Source: Rufibacter sp. LB8 (GTDB taxonomy: Bacteria; Bacteroidota; Bacteroidia; Cytophagales; Hymenobacteraceae). From it: 64,000 nt of DNA. Below the pieces are notes generated by a model, which worked only from the letters and a program-made list of their open reading frames with translations, had not been told where the DNA came from and searched no databases. The stretch lies in assembly GCF_014876185.1 (NCBI RefSeq), contig NZ_JADALJ010000001.1, positions 2,213,501 through 2,277,500 of the forward strand, read 5' to 3'. Positions 8,883 to 18,235 of the stretch are shown in pieces (position 1 is the first letter of the stretch; every line of letters starts with the position of its first letter). The position numbers and the translations under genes are program-made.

Positions 8883-10088
8883 GTGAAACGGCGACTCCAC
8901 CACCTGGGCGAAAAATTGATTGAAGGGTTGATTACCATCAGCGGGACGGTGACCAGCCTCACGGTGCTCCTGATTGTGTTCTACCTGTTCAAAGAAGGGT
9001 TGGGCATTTTCAGCCACACGCCCGTGGCCGAGGAATCTGTTCTGGCCGTGAACCGCCAGAACCCGGTCACGGAGCTGTCTGCCAACCAGGTGAAGGAAAT
9101 CTTTGACCAGAACATCACCAACTGGAAAGATGTGGGCGGGCCAGACGCGCCCATCAAACTGTTTCAGGTAGATGACATCACAGACTATTATTCTGAGGAA
9201 CAGATTGGGGCTAACTTTGAACACCTGCCCCAGCGCCTGAACGAAGTAGTGGCCAAAGACCCGCACATTCTGGCTTTCTTTCCAGATGAATACCTGGCCA
9301 AGGACTTCACGGGCAAGAAACTGGCCTTGGAGAAAATCAACCTGGGCAGCTTCTTGGGCGGCAAAGAGTGGTATCCAACTATTCAGCCGGCCGTGCAGAT
9401 GGGCGTGTTGTCGCTCATTCTGGGAACGCTTTGGGTGAGTTTGGGCGCCATAATCATTGCCTTGCCGCTGGGTTTAGCCACGGCTATTTACCTGGCTGAG
9501 ATTGCCAACCCCAAAATCAGAGGAATTCTAAAACCGGTGATTGAGTTGCTGGCGGGTATTCCGTCAGTGGTATATGGGTTCTTCGGGTTGGTGGTGATTG
9601 TGCCCATGATTCAAAGTGTGTTTGGTTTGCCGGTGGGCGAGACGGCGTTGGCGGGTAGCATTGTCTTGGGCATCATGGCCTTGCCTACCATCATCTCGGT
9701 GTCTGAAGATGCCATGCGCACCACGCCTCGCGCCATGAAGGAAGCCAGCCTGGCCCTGGGCGCCAACAAGTGGCAGACCATTTACAAAGTCATCATTCCG
9801 TATTCCATCTCGGGTATTTCCACGGCGGCCATCTTGGGTATTGGTCGGGCTATTGGCGAGACCATGGCGGTCTTGATGGTGACGGGTAATGCCGCGGTGA
9901 TCCCGAGCACGTTTCTGGAGCCGGTGCGCACCATTCCGGCCACCATTGCGGCAGAATTAGGCGAGGCGCCCCAGGGCGGCATCCATTACCAGTCTCTGTT
10001 TGCGCTGGGTTGCATCTTGTTCCTCATGACGCTTGCCATTAACCTCACCGTAGATTTTGTGTCTGCCAAAAAGAAAGCGAATAGATAA
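8883..10088 (+). CDS. pstC: PstC phosphate permease with a PstS-like periplasmic segment
   Basis: 401 residues from a GTG start; there is no earlier ATG and MKRRLHHLGEKLIE leads directly into the first membrane helix. The C-terminal ~235 residues are a normal PstC permease, with the EAA loop at LALGANKWQTIYKVIIPYSI. Residues about 50-152, between the first two membrane helices, are an extra periplasmic segment. Part of it (NPVTELSANQVKEIF, NITNWKDVGGPD) closely matches PstS residues 137-165 (NNVSQLTREQLESIF, KVTNWKEVGGND). The permease may thus carry its own fragment of a binding-protein lobe. Confidence 0.93.
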   Translation: MKRRLHHLGEKLIEGLITISGTVTSLTVLLIVFYLFKEGLGIFSHTPVAEESVLAVNRQNPVTELSANQVKEIFDQNITNWKDVGGPDAPIKLFQVDDITDYYSEEQIGANFEHLPQRLNEVVAKDPHILAFFPDEYLAKDFTGKKLALEKINLGSFLGGKEWYPTIQPAVQMGVLSLILGTLWVSLGAIIIALPLGLATAIYLAEIANPKIRGILKPVIELLAGIPSVVYGFFGLVVIVPMIQSVFGLPVGETALAGSIVLGIMALPTIISVSEDAMRTTPRAMKEASLALGANKWQTIYKVIIPYSISGISTAAILGIGRAIGETMAVLMVTGNAAVIPSTFLEPVRTIPATIAAELGEAPQGGIHYQSLFALGCILFLMTLAINLTVDFVSAKKKANR

Positions 10089-10090
10089 GT

Positions 10091-10975
10091 ATGGCGTTCG
10101 GCGAAAAAACTTCCAACAACAAAAGCAAGGCGTTCAGGCAGGGCGCGGCGTTTCTGGTTTTCCGGCTGCTGAGTTTCTCGGTGGTGGCCATTTTACTCAT
10201 CATTCTGGGCTTTATCATGGTGCAGGGCATTTCGGTGATCAGCTGGGAATTCCTCACAGAATCGCCCAAAGAGGGCATGACCGAGGGCGGCATTTTCCCG
10301 GCCATTGTGGGCACGCTGTGCTTAGTGCTGGGCAGCATGATTTTTGCGTTTCCCATTGGCATCATGTCGGGTATTTACATCAACGAATACGCCAAAGACA
10401 GCTGGTTCAAGCGGTTCATCAAGCTCATGACCAACAACCTGGCGGGCATTCCGTCTATTGTGTTCGGTTTGTTTGGCATGGCCCTGTTTGTGAACCAGTT
10501 CGGGTTTGGCGATTCTATTCTGGCGGGCTCGCTCACGCTGGGGCTCCTGGCCTTGCCGGTAGTGATCAGAACCACGGAGGAAGCCCTGAAAGCCATTGAC
10601 AACTCCTTTAGGATTGGGTCTCTGGCGCTGGGCGCCACCAAATGGCAGACCACCAGCCGCGTGGTGTTGCCCATGGCCTTCCCCAACATCATCACGGGTC
10701 TGATCCTGAGCATTGGCCGCGTGTCCGGGGAGACGGCGCCCATTCTGTTCACGGTGGCGGCCTATTTTTTACCCAAACTGCCCGGCAGCATCTTTGACCA
10801 GGTCATGGCCCTGCCCTACCACTTGTACGTGATCTCCACCAGCGGTACCAACATTGAAGCCTCGCGCACCATGGCCTACGGCACCGCCTTCGTGCTGATT
10901 ATGATTGTACTGTTAGTGAATTTGCTAGCCAACTGGCTGCGCCGTTACTTCGGTAAGAAAGTGAAAATGAATTAA
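10091..10975 (+). CDS. pstA: PstA phosphate permease
   Basis: 294 residues with about six membrane segments and the BPD_transp_1 EAA motif LALGATKWQTTSRVVLPMAF. It starts 2 bp after the pstC stop, so it is translationally coupled, and pairs with PstC as the channel. It is followed by two R1 copies before pstB. Confidence 0.95.
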   Translation: MAFGEKTSNNKSKAFRQGAAFLVFRLLSFSVVAILLIILGFIMVQGISVISWEFLTESPKEGMTEGGIFPAIVGTLCLVLGSMIFAFPIGIMSGIYINEYAKDSWFKRFIKLMTNNLAGIPSIVFGLFGMALFVNQFGFGDSILAGSLTLGLLALPVVIRTTEEALKAIDNSFRIGSLALGATKWQTTSRVVLPMAFPNIITGLILSIGRVSGETAPILFTVAAYFLPKLPGSIFDQVMALPYHLYVISTSGTNIEASRTMAYGTAFVLIMIVLLVNLLANWLRRYFGKKVKMN

Positions 10976-10977
10976 GG

Positions 10978-11018
10978 CCGTTTTCGGGCTCATTTCTGGA
11001 AACGAAGCCAAAAACAGG
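10978..11018. repeat. R1 palindrome copy 4
   Basis: Begins 2 bp after the pstA stop. Arms CCGTTTTCGGGCTCATTTC and GAAACGAAGCCAAAAACAGG. The right arm belongs to the AAGCCAAAAAC subtype, giving G-T and mismatched positions in the stem. Confidence 0.85.
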
Positions 11019-11061
11019 AATTCGGTGGAAACCATCCGGAGCATTAAAAAGAAAAGGAAAG

Positions 11062-11102
11062 CCGTTTTGGGGCTCATTCCCAGAAACGGGGCCAAAAACA
11101 GG
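11062..11102. repeat. R1 palindrome copy 5
   Basis: Arms CCGTTTTGGGGCTCATTCC and GAAACGGGGCCAAAAACAGG, between pstA and pstB in tandem with copy 4. Confidence 0.8.
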
Positions 11103-11134
11103 AAAGCTGGCGGAAACGCCTTTTTTACAACCAT

Positions 11135-11887
11135 ATGAACAGCGTAGAAACCAAAGACGTCCATTTATATTACGGCGATTTCCATGCGCTCAAGGGAATT
11201 TCCATGGACATGAAAAAGAACCACGTCACGGCCTTCATCGGCCCCTCGGGCTGCGGAAAGTCCACGTACCTGCGCTGCTTCAACCGCATGAACGACCTCA
11301 TTGACGGCGTAAAAATCACCGGCGACATTCTCATTGACGGCGTGGACATTTACAAAAGCAACATTCAGGTAGATGACCTGCGCAAGCACGTGGGCATGGT
11401 GTTCCAGAAGCCCAACCCGTTCCCCAAGTCCATCTTTGAGAACGTGGCCTATGGCCTGCGCGTGAACGGCAACAATGACAAAACCTTCGTGGAGGAGCGC
11501 GTAGAGCGTTCCCTGAAACAGGCCGCCCTCTGGGACGAAGTAAAAGACAAGCTCAAGAAATCGGCCTTTGAACTCTCCGGCGGGCAGCAGCAGCGCCTCT
11601 GCATTGCGCGCGCGCTGGCCATTGAACCCACCGTGCTGCTCATGGACGAACCCACCTCGGCGCTGGACCCTATTTCCACGGCCAAAACCGAAGAACTCAT
11701 TCATGAACTCAAGGAGCAATACACCATTGTGATTGTGACGCACAACATGCAGCAGGCCGGCCGAGTGAGCGATTTCACGGCGTTTTTCTACCTGGGCGAG
11801 TTGGTGGAGTTCGGGAAGACCAAGACCATTTTCACCAACCCCAAAGACACCCGCACCCAGAATTACATCACGGGTAGGTTTGGTTGA
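11135..11887 (+). CDS. pstB: PstB phosphate ABC transporter ATPase
   Basis: 250 residues, full length. Walker [10 protein letters not shown] (36-44), Q-loop [10 protein letters not shown], signature LSGGQQQRL (147-155), Walker [13 protein letters not shown] (167-178) and switch His203 (VTHN) are all intact, in contrast to the ABC protein at 3682-5418. It energises phosphate import through PstCA. It is separated from pstA by about 160 bp carrying two R1 palindromes, so its expression may be partly uncoupled from pstSCA. Confidence 0.96.
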   Translation: MNSVETKDVHLYYGDFHALKGISMDMKKNHVTAFIGPSGCGKSTYLRCFNRMNDLIDGVKITGDILIDGVDIYKSNIQVDDLRKHVGMVFQKPNPFPKSIFENVAYGLRVNGNNDKTFVEERVERSLKQAALWDEVKDKLKKSAFELSGGQQQRLCIARALAIEPTVLLMDEPTSALDPISTAKTEELIHELKEQYTIVIVTHNMQQAGRVSDFTAFFYLGELVEFGKTKTIFTNPKDTRTQNYITGRFG

Positions 11888-11898
11888 GTATTAGAATT

Positions 11899-11938
11899 CC
11901 GTTTTAGGGCTCATTTCTGAAAACGAAGCCAAAAACAG
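11899..11938. repeat. R1 palindrome copy 6
   Basis: Arms CCGTTTTAGGGCTCATTTC and GAAAACGAAGCCAAAAACAG, between pstB and phoU. Confidence 0.82.
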
Positions 11939-11989
11939 AAAAAAATCGGCTTAAAATAAGTACGTTAGTACCACAGAACAGCGGGAAAC

Positions 11990-12703
11990 ATGAATTATTT
12001 AGACAAAGAGTTGCTGGCCATTAAAGTGAAAGTGCAGGAAATGTGGGCGCTGGTAGAATTCCAGGTACTGGCCGGCAAAGACGCGCTTTTACACCAGCAG
12101 GAAGAGGACCTGACCAAGAAGATTCTCAAGGCCGGCCGCAAGGTGAACGCCTATGACATAAAGATAGACCGCATGTGCGAGAACATCTTTGCGCTGTACA
12201 ACCCGGTGGCCGTGGACCTGCGCTGGCTTATGGCCATCTTGAAAATCAACGCCAACATTGAACGCATTGGAGATTCTGCCGAAGGCGTGGCCCAACTGGT
12301 GAAGGAAGCCAAAGGCCCCATTGCCCCCGCTTTGCTGGAGGTCACGCGCGTGGTGGAGATGTACAACGCCGCCGAAGCCATGCTGGCCGATGTGCAGCGC
12401 GCCTTTCATGAAGAAGACACTGAGCTGGCCCGCCAGATCATCAAGCAAGACAAGCTGCTCAACAAGATCCACGCAAAGACCGACAAAGTCATCATCAAAT
12501 ACATTCGGCAGAACCCAGACGCCATCAATCAGGCCCTGAAAGTATCTGGCATCATCAGAAAACTGGAACGCATTGGCGACCAAATCACCAACATAGCTGA
12601 GGAAATCATCTTCTATGTAGACGCCAAAGTGGTGAAGCACAAAGAGAAAGCCAAAAAGAAAAAGAAGAAAGGCGGCTCCGGCTCGCCGTTGCAGGACACC
12701 TAA
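11990..12703 (+). CDS. phoU: PhoU phosphate signalling regulator
   Basis: 237 residues with two PhoU repeats, each with the metal-site-like motif seen as INANIERIGDSAEGVA and IIRKLERIGDQITNIAEE. It modulates Pst activity and phosphate two-component signalling. The C-terminus is a Lys-rich tail (KEKAKKKKKKGG) that is not part of the PhoU fold. The TAA stop is the left flank of the MITE-like element, which may have supplied the end of the gene. Confidence 0.95.
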   Translation: MNYLDKELLAIKVKVQEMWALVEFQVLAGKDALLHQQEEDLTKKILKAGRKVNAYDIKIDRMCENIFALYNPVAVDLRWLMAILKINANIERIGDSAEGVAQLVKEAKGPIAPALLEVTRVVEMYNAAEAMLADVQRAFHEEDTELARQIIKQDKLLNKIHAKTDKVIIKYIRQNPDAINQALKVSGIIRKLERIGDQITNIAEEIIFYVDAKVVKHKEKAKKKKKKGGSGSPLQDT

Positions 12704-12863
12704 GAGCTTGTTTAAAATTTGATTTTGCAAGCGAAAATTGGGAGCGAAAGGTTCTGGCGAAGCGTTTTTTGAGCAGCATAGCAGCGCTATGGTGAGAAAA
12801 AAAGGCAAAGACAGGTTCTTTTGATACCAGTTTGCAGCGCGAAAGACAATTTTAAACATGCTC
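12704..12863 (+). mobile_element. MITE-like element, copy A (160 bp)
   Basis: Non-coding element with imperfect terminal inverted repeats: GAGCTTGTTTAAAATT at the left, and the right end ATTTTAAACATGCTC is its complement apart from one base (T/A). It is flanked by TAA on both sides (12701-12703 and 12864-12866), a candidate 3-bp target duplication. A central palindrome CATAGCAGCGCTATG could form a hairpin. A second copy of identical length and about 90% identity lies inverted at 25340-25499. It has no coding capacity, and no related transposase is in the window. Confidence 0.75.
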
Positions 12864-12872
12864 TAAAAACAT

Positions 12873-12909
12873 AAAAAAAGCCCGCTCTCAACAGAGCGGG
12901 CTTTTTTTA
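12873..12909. terminator. Bidirectional terminator between phoU and the repeat lipoprotein
   Basis: Stem AGCCCGCTCT / AGAGCGGGCT with an A-tract on one side and a T-tract on the other, between two convergent genes. Confidence 0.88.
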
Positions 12910-12927
12910 TGCTATCAATGTGTACTT

Positions 12928-14886
12928 TTATCTCTTTGTGAAAGTAGCCGAAGACGTGGTTCCGGAGAAAGGACTGGTTGAAACTACCGTGAACGATTTT
13001 TCATCTGCGCTCATGGTTAAAGTACCGGTTCCGTATTTCACTTCGGTCACCCCGCCGGTAGTGGTACCGTTCAACCAAAGGCTGGAGCACTTCCAGGTGT
13101 TGCTGGACTGAGGCACCAGGTTGGAGATGTAATAGCCGCCTAGACCCACCAAGCCTTTGCTAAAGGCATTGTACCAACTCAGCTTATCTGTGCTGGTGGC
13201 AAAGGAGGTGAATTTAAAACCGTTCACGCTACCGCTCAAGACAAACGCCCCGCCGCTTCTTTCCCAAACGCCGTTCAACGGGCTGCAGTCGCCTAAAATA
13301 GGTGCCGGGCTCTTGAAGTTGATTTCATTGCCATACGTTACCACGCCCGCAGTCGTAATGGCGTAAGCGCGCAAATAGTACTTGGTGCAGCTTTCCAGCG
13401 AGGGCACCAAAATGCCATTGTAAGTAAAGTTGTTCCCCCTGAAATTTGGCACCTGGGTTTTGGAATTATTGATGGTGGGGTTGGGCGACTTGCTCCAACA
13501 GACTCCCGCAGACTGCAGCTCAGCGGTTCCGGTTAGTTTAATACTCGCCGATGAATTGGTTTGGAAGAAGCTCATGTCATTGGTGACCACGGTGACCGTG
13601 CCGGCGGGGGTAGCAAAGGACACGCTGCTGCCGTACAGGGTGATGCCCGCGCTGGTGATGGCGTAGGCCCGTACGTAATAGGTTTTCCCGGCTTCTAACC
13701 CAGAGATGGCGCTGGCGAAAGATCCCGTTCCGGTCCCGTTGCTGGTTTTTGAGTTGCTGGTGGTTGGGTTGGCAGACGTGCTCCAGCAAACGCCCCGGGC
13801 AGTCACTGTTCCAGTTCCCGTGATAGTCCCGCCAGAGGCCGCCGCTGTGGTGGTGATTCCTGTCACTGGTGCCGTGGAAATGGCCAAGGGCGTAGCAGCG
13901 GAGACGGTGGTAAAGGAAACTGAGTTCCCGTACGTGGTGCCCGCACTAGTGGTGGCGTAGGCCCGCGCATAATACAGGGTTCCGGCTGTTAATCCCGTAA
14001 GATTGCTGTTGAAAGACCCGGTGCCACTGCCCAGCGTAGTCTTGCTGTTGCTGGTGGTGGGGTTAGGAGCTGTGTTGTAACAGATGCCGCGCGCCGTTAC
14101 CATAGCTGATCCAGTCACTACGCCGCCCACAATGGCAGAATTGGTGGTGACAGACTGCGCCGGGTCTGTGGTTACAGAAATGGTAGGCGTGCTGTTGCTG
14201 GAAGCCGTGAAACTGATGGTGTTGCCGTACACGGTTCCTACGCTAGTAACTGCATATGCCCGGGCATAATACACCGCATTGGCGGTCAGACCGGTCAGCG
14301 ACGCAGAGAAAACCCCAGGCCCCGAGCCGTTGGTGGACACGAAATGATTAACCGTAGGCACCGTCACATCCTTGCTCCAGCAGATTCCCCTGCCTATCAC
14401 CGTACTCGTTCCTACAATAGAAGCACTCACGGTAGCCGATGAAGCGGTGACAGCAGTGGCCGGGTTGGTGATAATATCAAAAGCATTAGAGGGTGGCGCC
14501 AACGTGGTGAATGTTTCCTGTTGGCTGTAGGTCACCTCATTGTCAGCATCCACGGAATAGACCCGCACATAATAGGTGGTGGAAGATGACAAATCATGGG
14601 CAGTGATCATGATTTCCCCGGGCCCTGAGCCAAAGGCATAGCTATCATCGGCTAAAGTTGGTTTAGGATTTATGCTCCAGACCATGCCTTTGCCTTCTAC
14701 TTCGTAATTGCCTTCAGCGGTGACCTCTCCGGAGAAAACAGCGCTGGTGGCAGTTATCTCTTCTGGGGGGTTAATGACGAAGGTGACTTTGCCGGTAGGT
14801 TCCTCCTCAGATTCCTCACAGGAAACAAACGCGAACAGCCCGCAGAAAAGGAGCAACAGGCTTTTAAGGGTAATGTTGTTTTTCAT
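12928..14886 (-). CDS. Surface lipoprotein with five Fn3-like repeats
   Basis: 652 residues from the ATG at 14886 (seven in-frame codons further upstream are ignored because MKNNITLKSLLLLF starts the signal peptide). Lipobox FVSC, Cys23. Five repeats of roughly 90 residues follow, each with a motif such as GRGICWSKD, ARGICYNTAPNPT or ARGVCWSTSANPT and ending YYARAYAxTSAGTxYGNxxxFT. A different C-terminal domain (about 530-652, NGVWERSGGAFVLSG) completes the protein. The repeats resemble Bacteroidota fibronectin-like modules. The function is unknown; adhesion or cell-surface binding is the obvious guess. Confidence 0.82.
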   Translation of the reverse strand: MKNNITLKSLLLLFCGLFAFVSCEESEEEPTGKVTFVINPPEEITATSAVFSGEVTAEGNYEVEGKGMVWSINPKPTLADDSYAFGSGPGEIMITAHDLSSSTTYYVRVYSVDADNEVTYSQQETFTTLAPPSNAFDIITNPATAVTASSATVSASIVGTSTVIGRGICWSKDVTVPTVNHFVSTNGSGPGVFSASLTGLTANAVYYARAYAVTSVGTVYGNTISFTASSNSTPTISVTTDPAQSVTTNSAIVGGVVTGSAMVTARGICYNTAPNPTTSNSKTTLGSGTGSFNSNLTGLTAGTLYYARAYATTSAGTTYGNSVSFTTVSAATPLAISTAPVTGITTTAAASGGTITGTGTVTARGVCWSTSANPTTSNSKTSNGTGTGSFASAISGLEAGKTYYVRAYAITSAGITLYGSSVSFATPAGTVTVVTNDMSFFQTNSSASIKLTGTAELQSAGVCWSKSPNPTINNSKTQVPNFRGNNFTYNGILVPSLESCTKYYLRAYAITTAGVVTYGNEINFKSPAPILGDCSPLNGVWERSGGAFVLSGSVNGFKFTSFATSTDKLSWYNAFSKGLVGLGGYYISNLVPQSSNTWKCSSLWLNGTTTGGVTEVKYGTGTLTMSADEKSFTVVSTSPFSGTTSSATFTKR

Positions 14887-15268
14887 TATGATGTAAATAG
14901 AATTCATTGCTGTTCAACCACAGTGGCCCTGCTGCCATTGGCTCTGTTGTAAAAATCAAGTAGACAACCCAAGAGATGGAGATGTCTTTTACCTTTTTTC
15001 GGAGCGCCTCAAAAACCCAGCACTCTAGAGTTTCCTAGAACCAACTTATAAAAGGCTCATGTTTACTTGGGCTGTCTTATGTAGCAGATATGAATTGAAA
15101 CAGTCTTGAAATGATAAGTTTTGGCAGTCAAAAATAGCAAGAGATAGGTAGGGCCGCAATACCTATAATTAGGTAATTATCTGAACACCTGCTGGTAGCA
15201 GCGGCAAGAATTCAGGAACCAATTATAAAAAGTGAACCTGTTTAGTAACGGATAATTATGTGCCGTCA

Positions 15269-15295
15269 CCCTTGTTGGTGATAATACCAACAAGG
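15269..15295. repeat. TTGTTGGTGATAA-type hairpin, copy 1 (R4)
   Basis: CCCTTGTTGGT and ACCAACAAGGG around GATAAT. The core TTGTTGGTGATAA recurs at 62583-62606 (with ACACCAACAA). It is followed by CTGCTTTTC, so it could also terminate transcription. Confidence 0.6.
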
Positions 15296-15608
15296 GCTGC
15301 TTTTCTACTCACCCATTCTTCTATACTAAACAAGCTCGTAATAGGATCCTGTCATTGCTGATGGCCAGAAACATAAACGCTTAATTTCAATTCTGTAAAA
15401 TCATCACCACTCGTCTTCCCTTCCAGAAAAACTACAGCCAAGCGCCTGGAATAGCCTTTATGTTAAGACCGAAGGCCCGAATAACTAGCCGACACTTGCG
15501 TGACGCGCATCATATGGCAAAAGCAGTTTCGGCCTTTAACCACTGGGTGCTTTGTCAGTTTTCAATGTCCTGCAGTTGAAATTCATTTGATTTCTTGCGG
15601 CACTTCCT

Positions 15609-15648
15609 CCGTTTTCGGGCTCATTTCCGGAAATGAGCCCGAAAACGG
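15609..15648. repeat. R1 palindrome copy 7
   Basis: Perfect copy: CCGTTTTCGGGCTCATTTC and GAAATGAGCCCGAAAACGG around a CG centre. Confidence 0.92.
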
Positions 15649-15793
15649 AAAAAGCACTTTTCTTAAAACCGAAGGGCTGACAGGCTGCTTTACATAAGCC
15701 TACAATTGACCGAATACTTATTAAATAATTGTAAAATGTCTGGATAATTCTGTCAGGGTCAGCAAATTCCTACCATAAGCCAGTTGGGCTTCG

Positions 15794-15801
15794 TACCTTT
15801 G
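15794..15801 (+). promoter_or_regulatory. -7 promoter box TACCTTTG for the secreted nuclease
   Basis: Exact TAnnTTTG match 23 bp upstream of the ATG, leaving a leader of about 15-18 nt. Confidence 0.55.
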
Positions 15802-15824
15802 TAATTCAAATCCAACGCTTTTTT

Positions 15825-18221
15825 ATGAACAAGAATTTACGGTCCCTGTTTACCTTCCTGCTTCTAGGTTGGGGCGGCCTGACGGCAACATTTGCCCAAA
15901 CGGCTCCTCCTGCCAACCTGAGTGGCACAGAGTTACGTACCTGGCTCAGACAGAACTGGTATGACGGCAAACGCCAGGTGCTCAGCTACAGCACCGCCCG
16001 CGGCAAAATGTACAACTACATTGACAATGACAACGGCAAAGTAACCTGCGTGTATTCTGGCTACCAGCAGCCGTTTAGCTACAGTGAGACCAGCACGTCC
16101 ACGTCCATCGCCAACATTAACTCTGAGCACACCGTGCCGCAGTCTTGGTTTAATGAGGCGGAACGCATGCGCTCAGACATTCACCACCTGTTCCCTACTG
16201 TAAACCAGTGGAACAGTGACCGTGGCTCAGACCCTTTCGCGGAAATCCCAGATGCCCAGACCCAGAAATGGATCATCGGCCTTAATAACGCCCAGACCTC
16301 CATTCCTACCAGTAATATTGATGATTACAGCGAGGACACCAACTCTGAGTTTGAGCCCCGCGAAGTGCACAAAGGCAACCTGGCCCGCGCCATTTTCTAT
16401 TTCTACACCATGCATGACGGCCAAACCTTTGACCCAGGTAAAGGCACTATCAGCGCGGTGGCCAACCTGCAGACCCTGTACCAGTGGCACTTACAAGATC
16501 CCGTAGATGCCCGCGAAATTGAGCGCAACAACCGTGTGCAACGTTCGCAGGGGAACCGTAACCCCTACATTGATTATCCGGAGTTGGTGGCCAATGCCTG
16601 GGGCTTCACACCAACGACGGCCTGTTCTCCTGCCACCCAGGCGTCTCAGGTAACCATCTCCGGTGCCACGCAGACTACCTTTACCGTTAACTGGACCAAC
16701 GGCAGCGGCAACAGACGGTTGGTAGTGGTGAAAGAAGGCGCAGCGGCTAACTTCAGCCCAAGTGGTGCTTATACCACCGGCATCAACGCAGATTTCTCCC
16801 AGGCTACCGCCCAGGCCAACGACAACAAGATTGTGTACAGTGGCACCGCCACCAACGTAACCGTGACCGGCCTGATTGCGGCGCGGACCTACCATGTACA
16901 GGTGTTTGAGTACTGCAGCACAGACAATGCCTTCAACACCACCAACGTGCCGGCTGCCCAAGTGACTTTGCCAGATTACAACTGCTTCAACGCGCCAAAC
17001 CAGACCGTGACCAACCTTACTTCTTCTGAGATTGGTTCTTCTGGTTTTATGGCCACGTTCACGGCGGGTAACGGCGACAGCCGCCTGCTTTTGGTGAAAG
17101 AAGGAAGCGCCCCAACAGCTTTGCCTACTACTGGCACCTCTTACACCGCCACCGCCAATGCCAACTATGCCTCTGCGCCTATGTTGTCAGACGGGTCACG
17201 TGTGGTATACAGCGGCACTGGGTTACAAGCCTCCATCACTGGTTTGAGATCTAACACTACGTATTATGTGGTAGCCCTGGAAGCCTGCTCTAACGGCTGG
17301 CGCTACAGCACGGCTTCGGTGCCTTTGCAAGTGGCAACTACCGTAGCCGGTGGCGTTCTGCCTGAAGGTGTAGTAGCCAGACAGGATTTTGAGAACGGTT
17401 CTGAAGATGGCTGGGAGGTTTTAACGGGCTTCAGCAGTTCCACAGATAACACGGGCACACCCAATGGTCAAAGAATAAAGAGTGGAGCCAAATCTTTCCA
17501 ACACATTCCTACCACCACTGGCGTGCCTACTTTAGGTCAGCTGATTTTCGCACCTATCAACACCACTGACTTCAAAGACTTAACCGTAGAGATTTTCAAC
17601 AGCTCAATATCTGTCACTTCGGGCAATGGTATGGATGCCGGTGATTTTATTGAGGCCTATGTTACGTTGAACGGCAGTGAATTCTCTAACACTCCAGACC
17701 TTAAAATCACCTCTTCTGAGTTGAACGTACGCTATGGCATGAACGGAACAGGCGTTGTGGAAACAACCGCAGGAACCCCTGTCACCAAAACGATTAGCAC
17801 GCCTGGAGACATTTCTGGTGACGCTGCGCCTTCCCGAATGATTATTAGAGTCCCGGCTGGCACTACCTCTGTTCAATTGAAACTGGTATTGTCTGCTAAC
17901 GCACCCAATGAAGTCCTAAACATTGATGACGTGACCTTGTATGGTACTTCTACTGTGACTGGCTTGCCCAAGGAAATAGATGAGCAGTTTGTGGTGTACC
18001 CTAACCCAACCACGGGCACCTTCACGGTGCAAGCCCCAGCTGGCCTGCGGTTGCTGGAAGCGGCGGTATTCAATGCGGTAGGTCAACAGATCACTGCTAA
18101 GAAACCTGCTTCGGCTAACCAACCTGTCACGTTCAACCTGCAGAATGCCGCCAAAGGCATTTACATCCTGCACCTGAGAACTGACAAAGGAACCTTGGTA
18201 CGCCGCATTGTAGTGCAATAA
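15825..18221 (+). CDS. Secreted endonuclease I-family nuclease with T9SS sorting domain
   Basis: 798 residues. A signal peptide ends near ATFAQ. The endonuclease I domain (about 30-262) carries the expected motifs NSEHTVPQSWF (His102), DIHHLFPT (118-125) and NRNPYIDYPE (244-253). Two Fn3-like repeats follow, then a jelly-roll-like region, then a C-terminal type IX secretion sorting domain (QFVVYPNPTTGTFTVQ to GIYILHLRTDKGTLVRRIVV). It is predicted to be exported by the Por system and to degrade extracellular DNA or RNA, for nutrient (including phosphate) scavenging or biofilm turnover. Confidence 0.9.
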   Translation: MNKNLRSLFTFLLLGWGGLTATFAQTAPPANLSGTELRTWLRQNWYDGKRQVLSYSTARGKMYNYIDNDNGKVTCVYSGYQQPFSYSETSTSTSIANINSEHTVPQSWFNEAERMRSDIHHLFPTVNQWNSDRGSDPFAEIPDAQTQKWIIGLNNAQTSIPTSNIDDYSEDTNSEFEPREVHKGNLARAIFYFYTMHDGQTFDPGKGTISAVANLQTLYQWHLQDPVDAREIERNNRVQRSQGNRNPYIDYPELVANAWGFTPTTACSPATQASQVTISGATQTTFTVNWTNGSGNRRLVVVKEGAAANFSPSGAYTTGINADFSQATAQANDNKIVYSGTATNVTVTGLIAARTYHVQVFEYCSTDNAFNTTNVPAAQVTLPDYNCFNAPNQTVTNLTSSEIGSSGFMATFTAGNGDSRLLLVKEGSAPTALPTTGTSYTATANANYASAPMLSDGSRVVYSGTGLQASITGLRSNTTYYVVALEACSNGWRYSTASVPLQVATTVAGGVLPEGVVARQDFENGSEDGWEVLTGFSSSTDNTGTPNGQRIKSGAKSFQHIPTTTGVPTLGQLIFAPINTTDFKDLTVEIFNSSISVTSGNGMDAGDFIEAYVTLNGSEFSNTPDLKITSSELNVRYGMNGTGVVETTAGTPVTKTISTPGDISGDAAPSRMIIRVPAGTTSVQLKLVLSANAPNEVLNIDDVTLYGTSTVTGLPKEIDEQFVVYPNPTTGTFTVQAPAGLRLLEAAVFNAVGQQITAKKPASANQPVTFNLQNAAKGIYILHLRTDKGTLVRRIVVQ

Positions 18222-18235
18222 TATTCTTCTAACTC

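Larger units (their letters stand above)
14887..15824. other. Long intergenic region
   Basis: 938 bp with no supportable gene. It holds a strong hairpin at 15269-15295, R1 copy 7 and the promoter box of the nuclease gene. The open frame at 15500-15697 is only a read-through of R1. Confidence 0.7.

Noticed and set aside
12089-12859. 256-codon frame antisense to phoU, entering the MITE
   Set aside because: It is a shadow of the GC-skewed phoU coding strand; the phoU protein is unmistakable.
15500-15697. 65-codon open frame containing FGLISGNEPENGK
   Set aside because: The recognisable part is a translation of R1 copy 7. Similar FGLxxxNEPEN or SGSFLEMxPKT strings appear wherever R1 is read in an open frame (20722, 21100, 57113, 62262, 62518).
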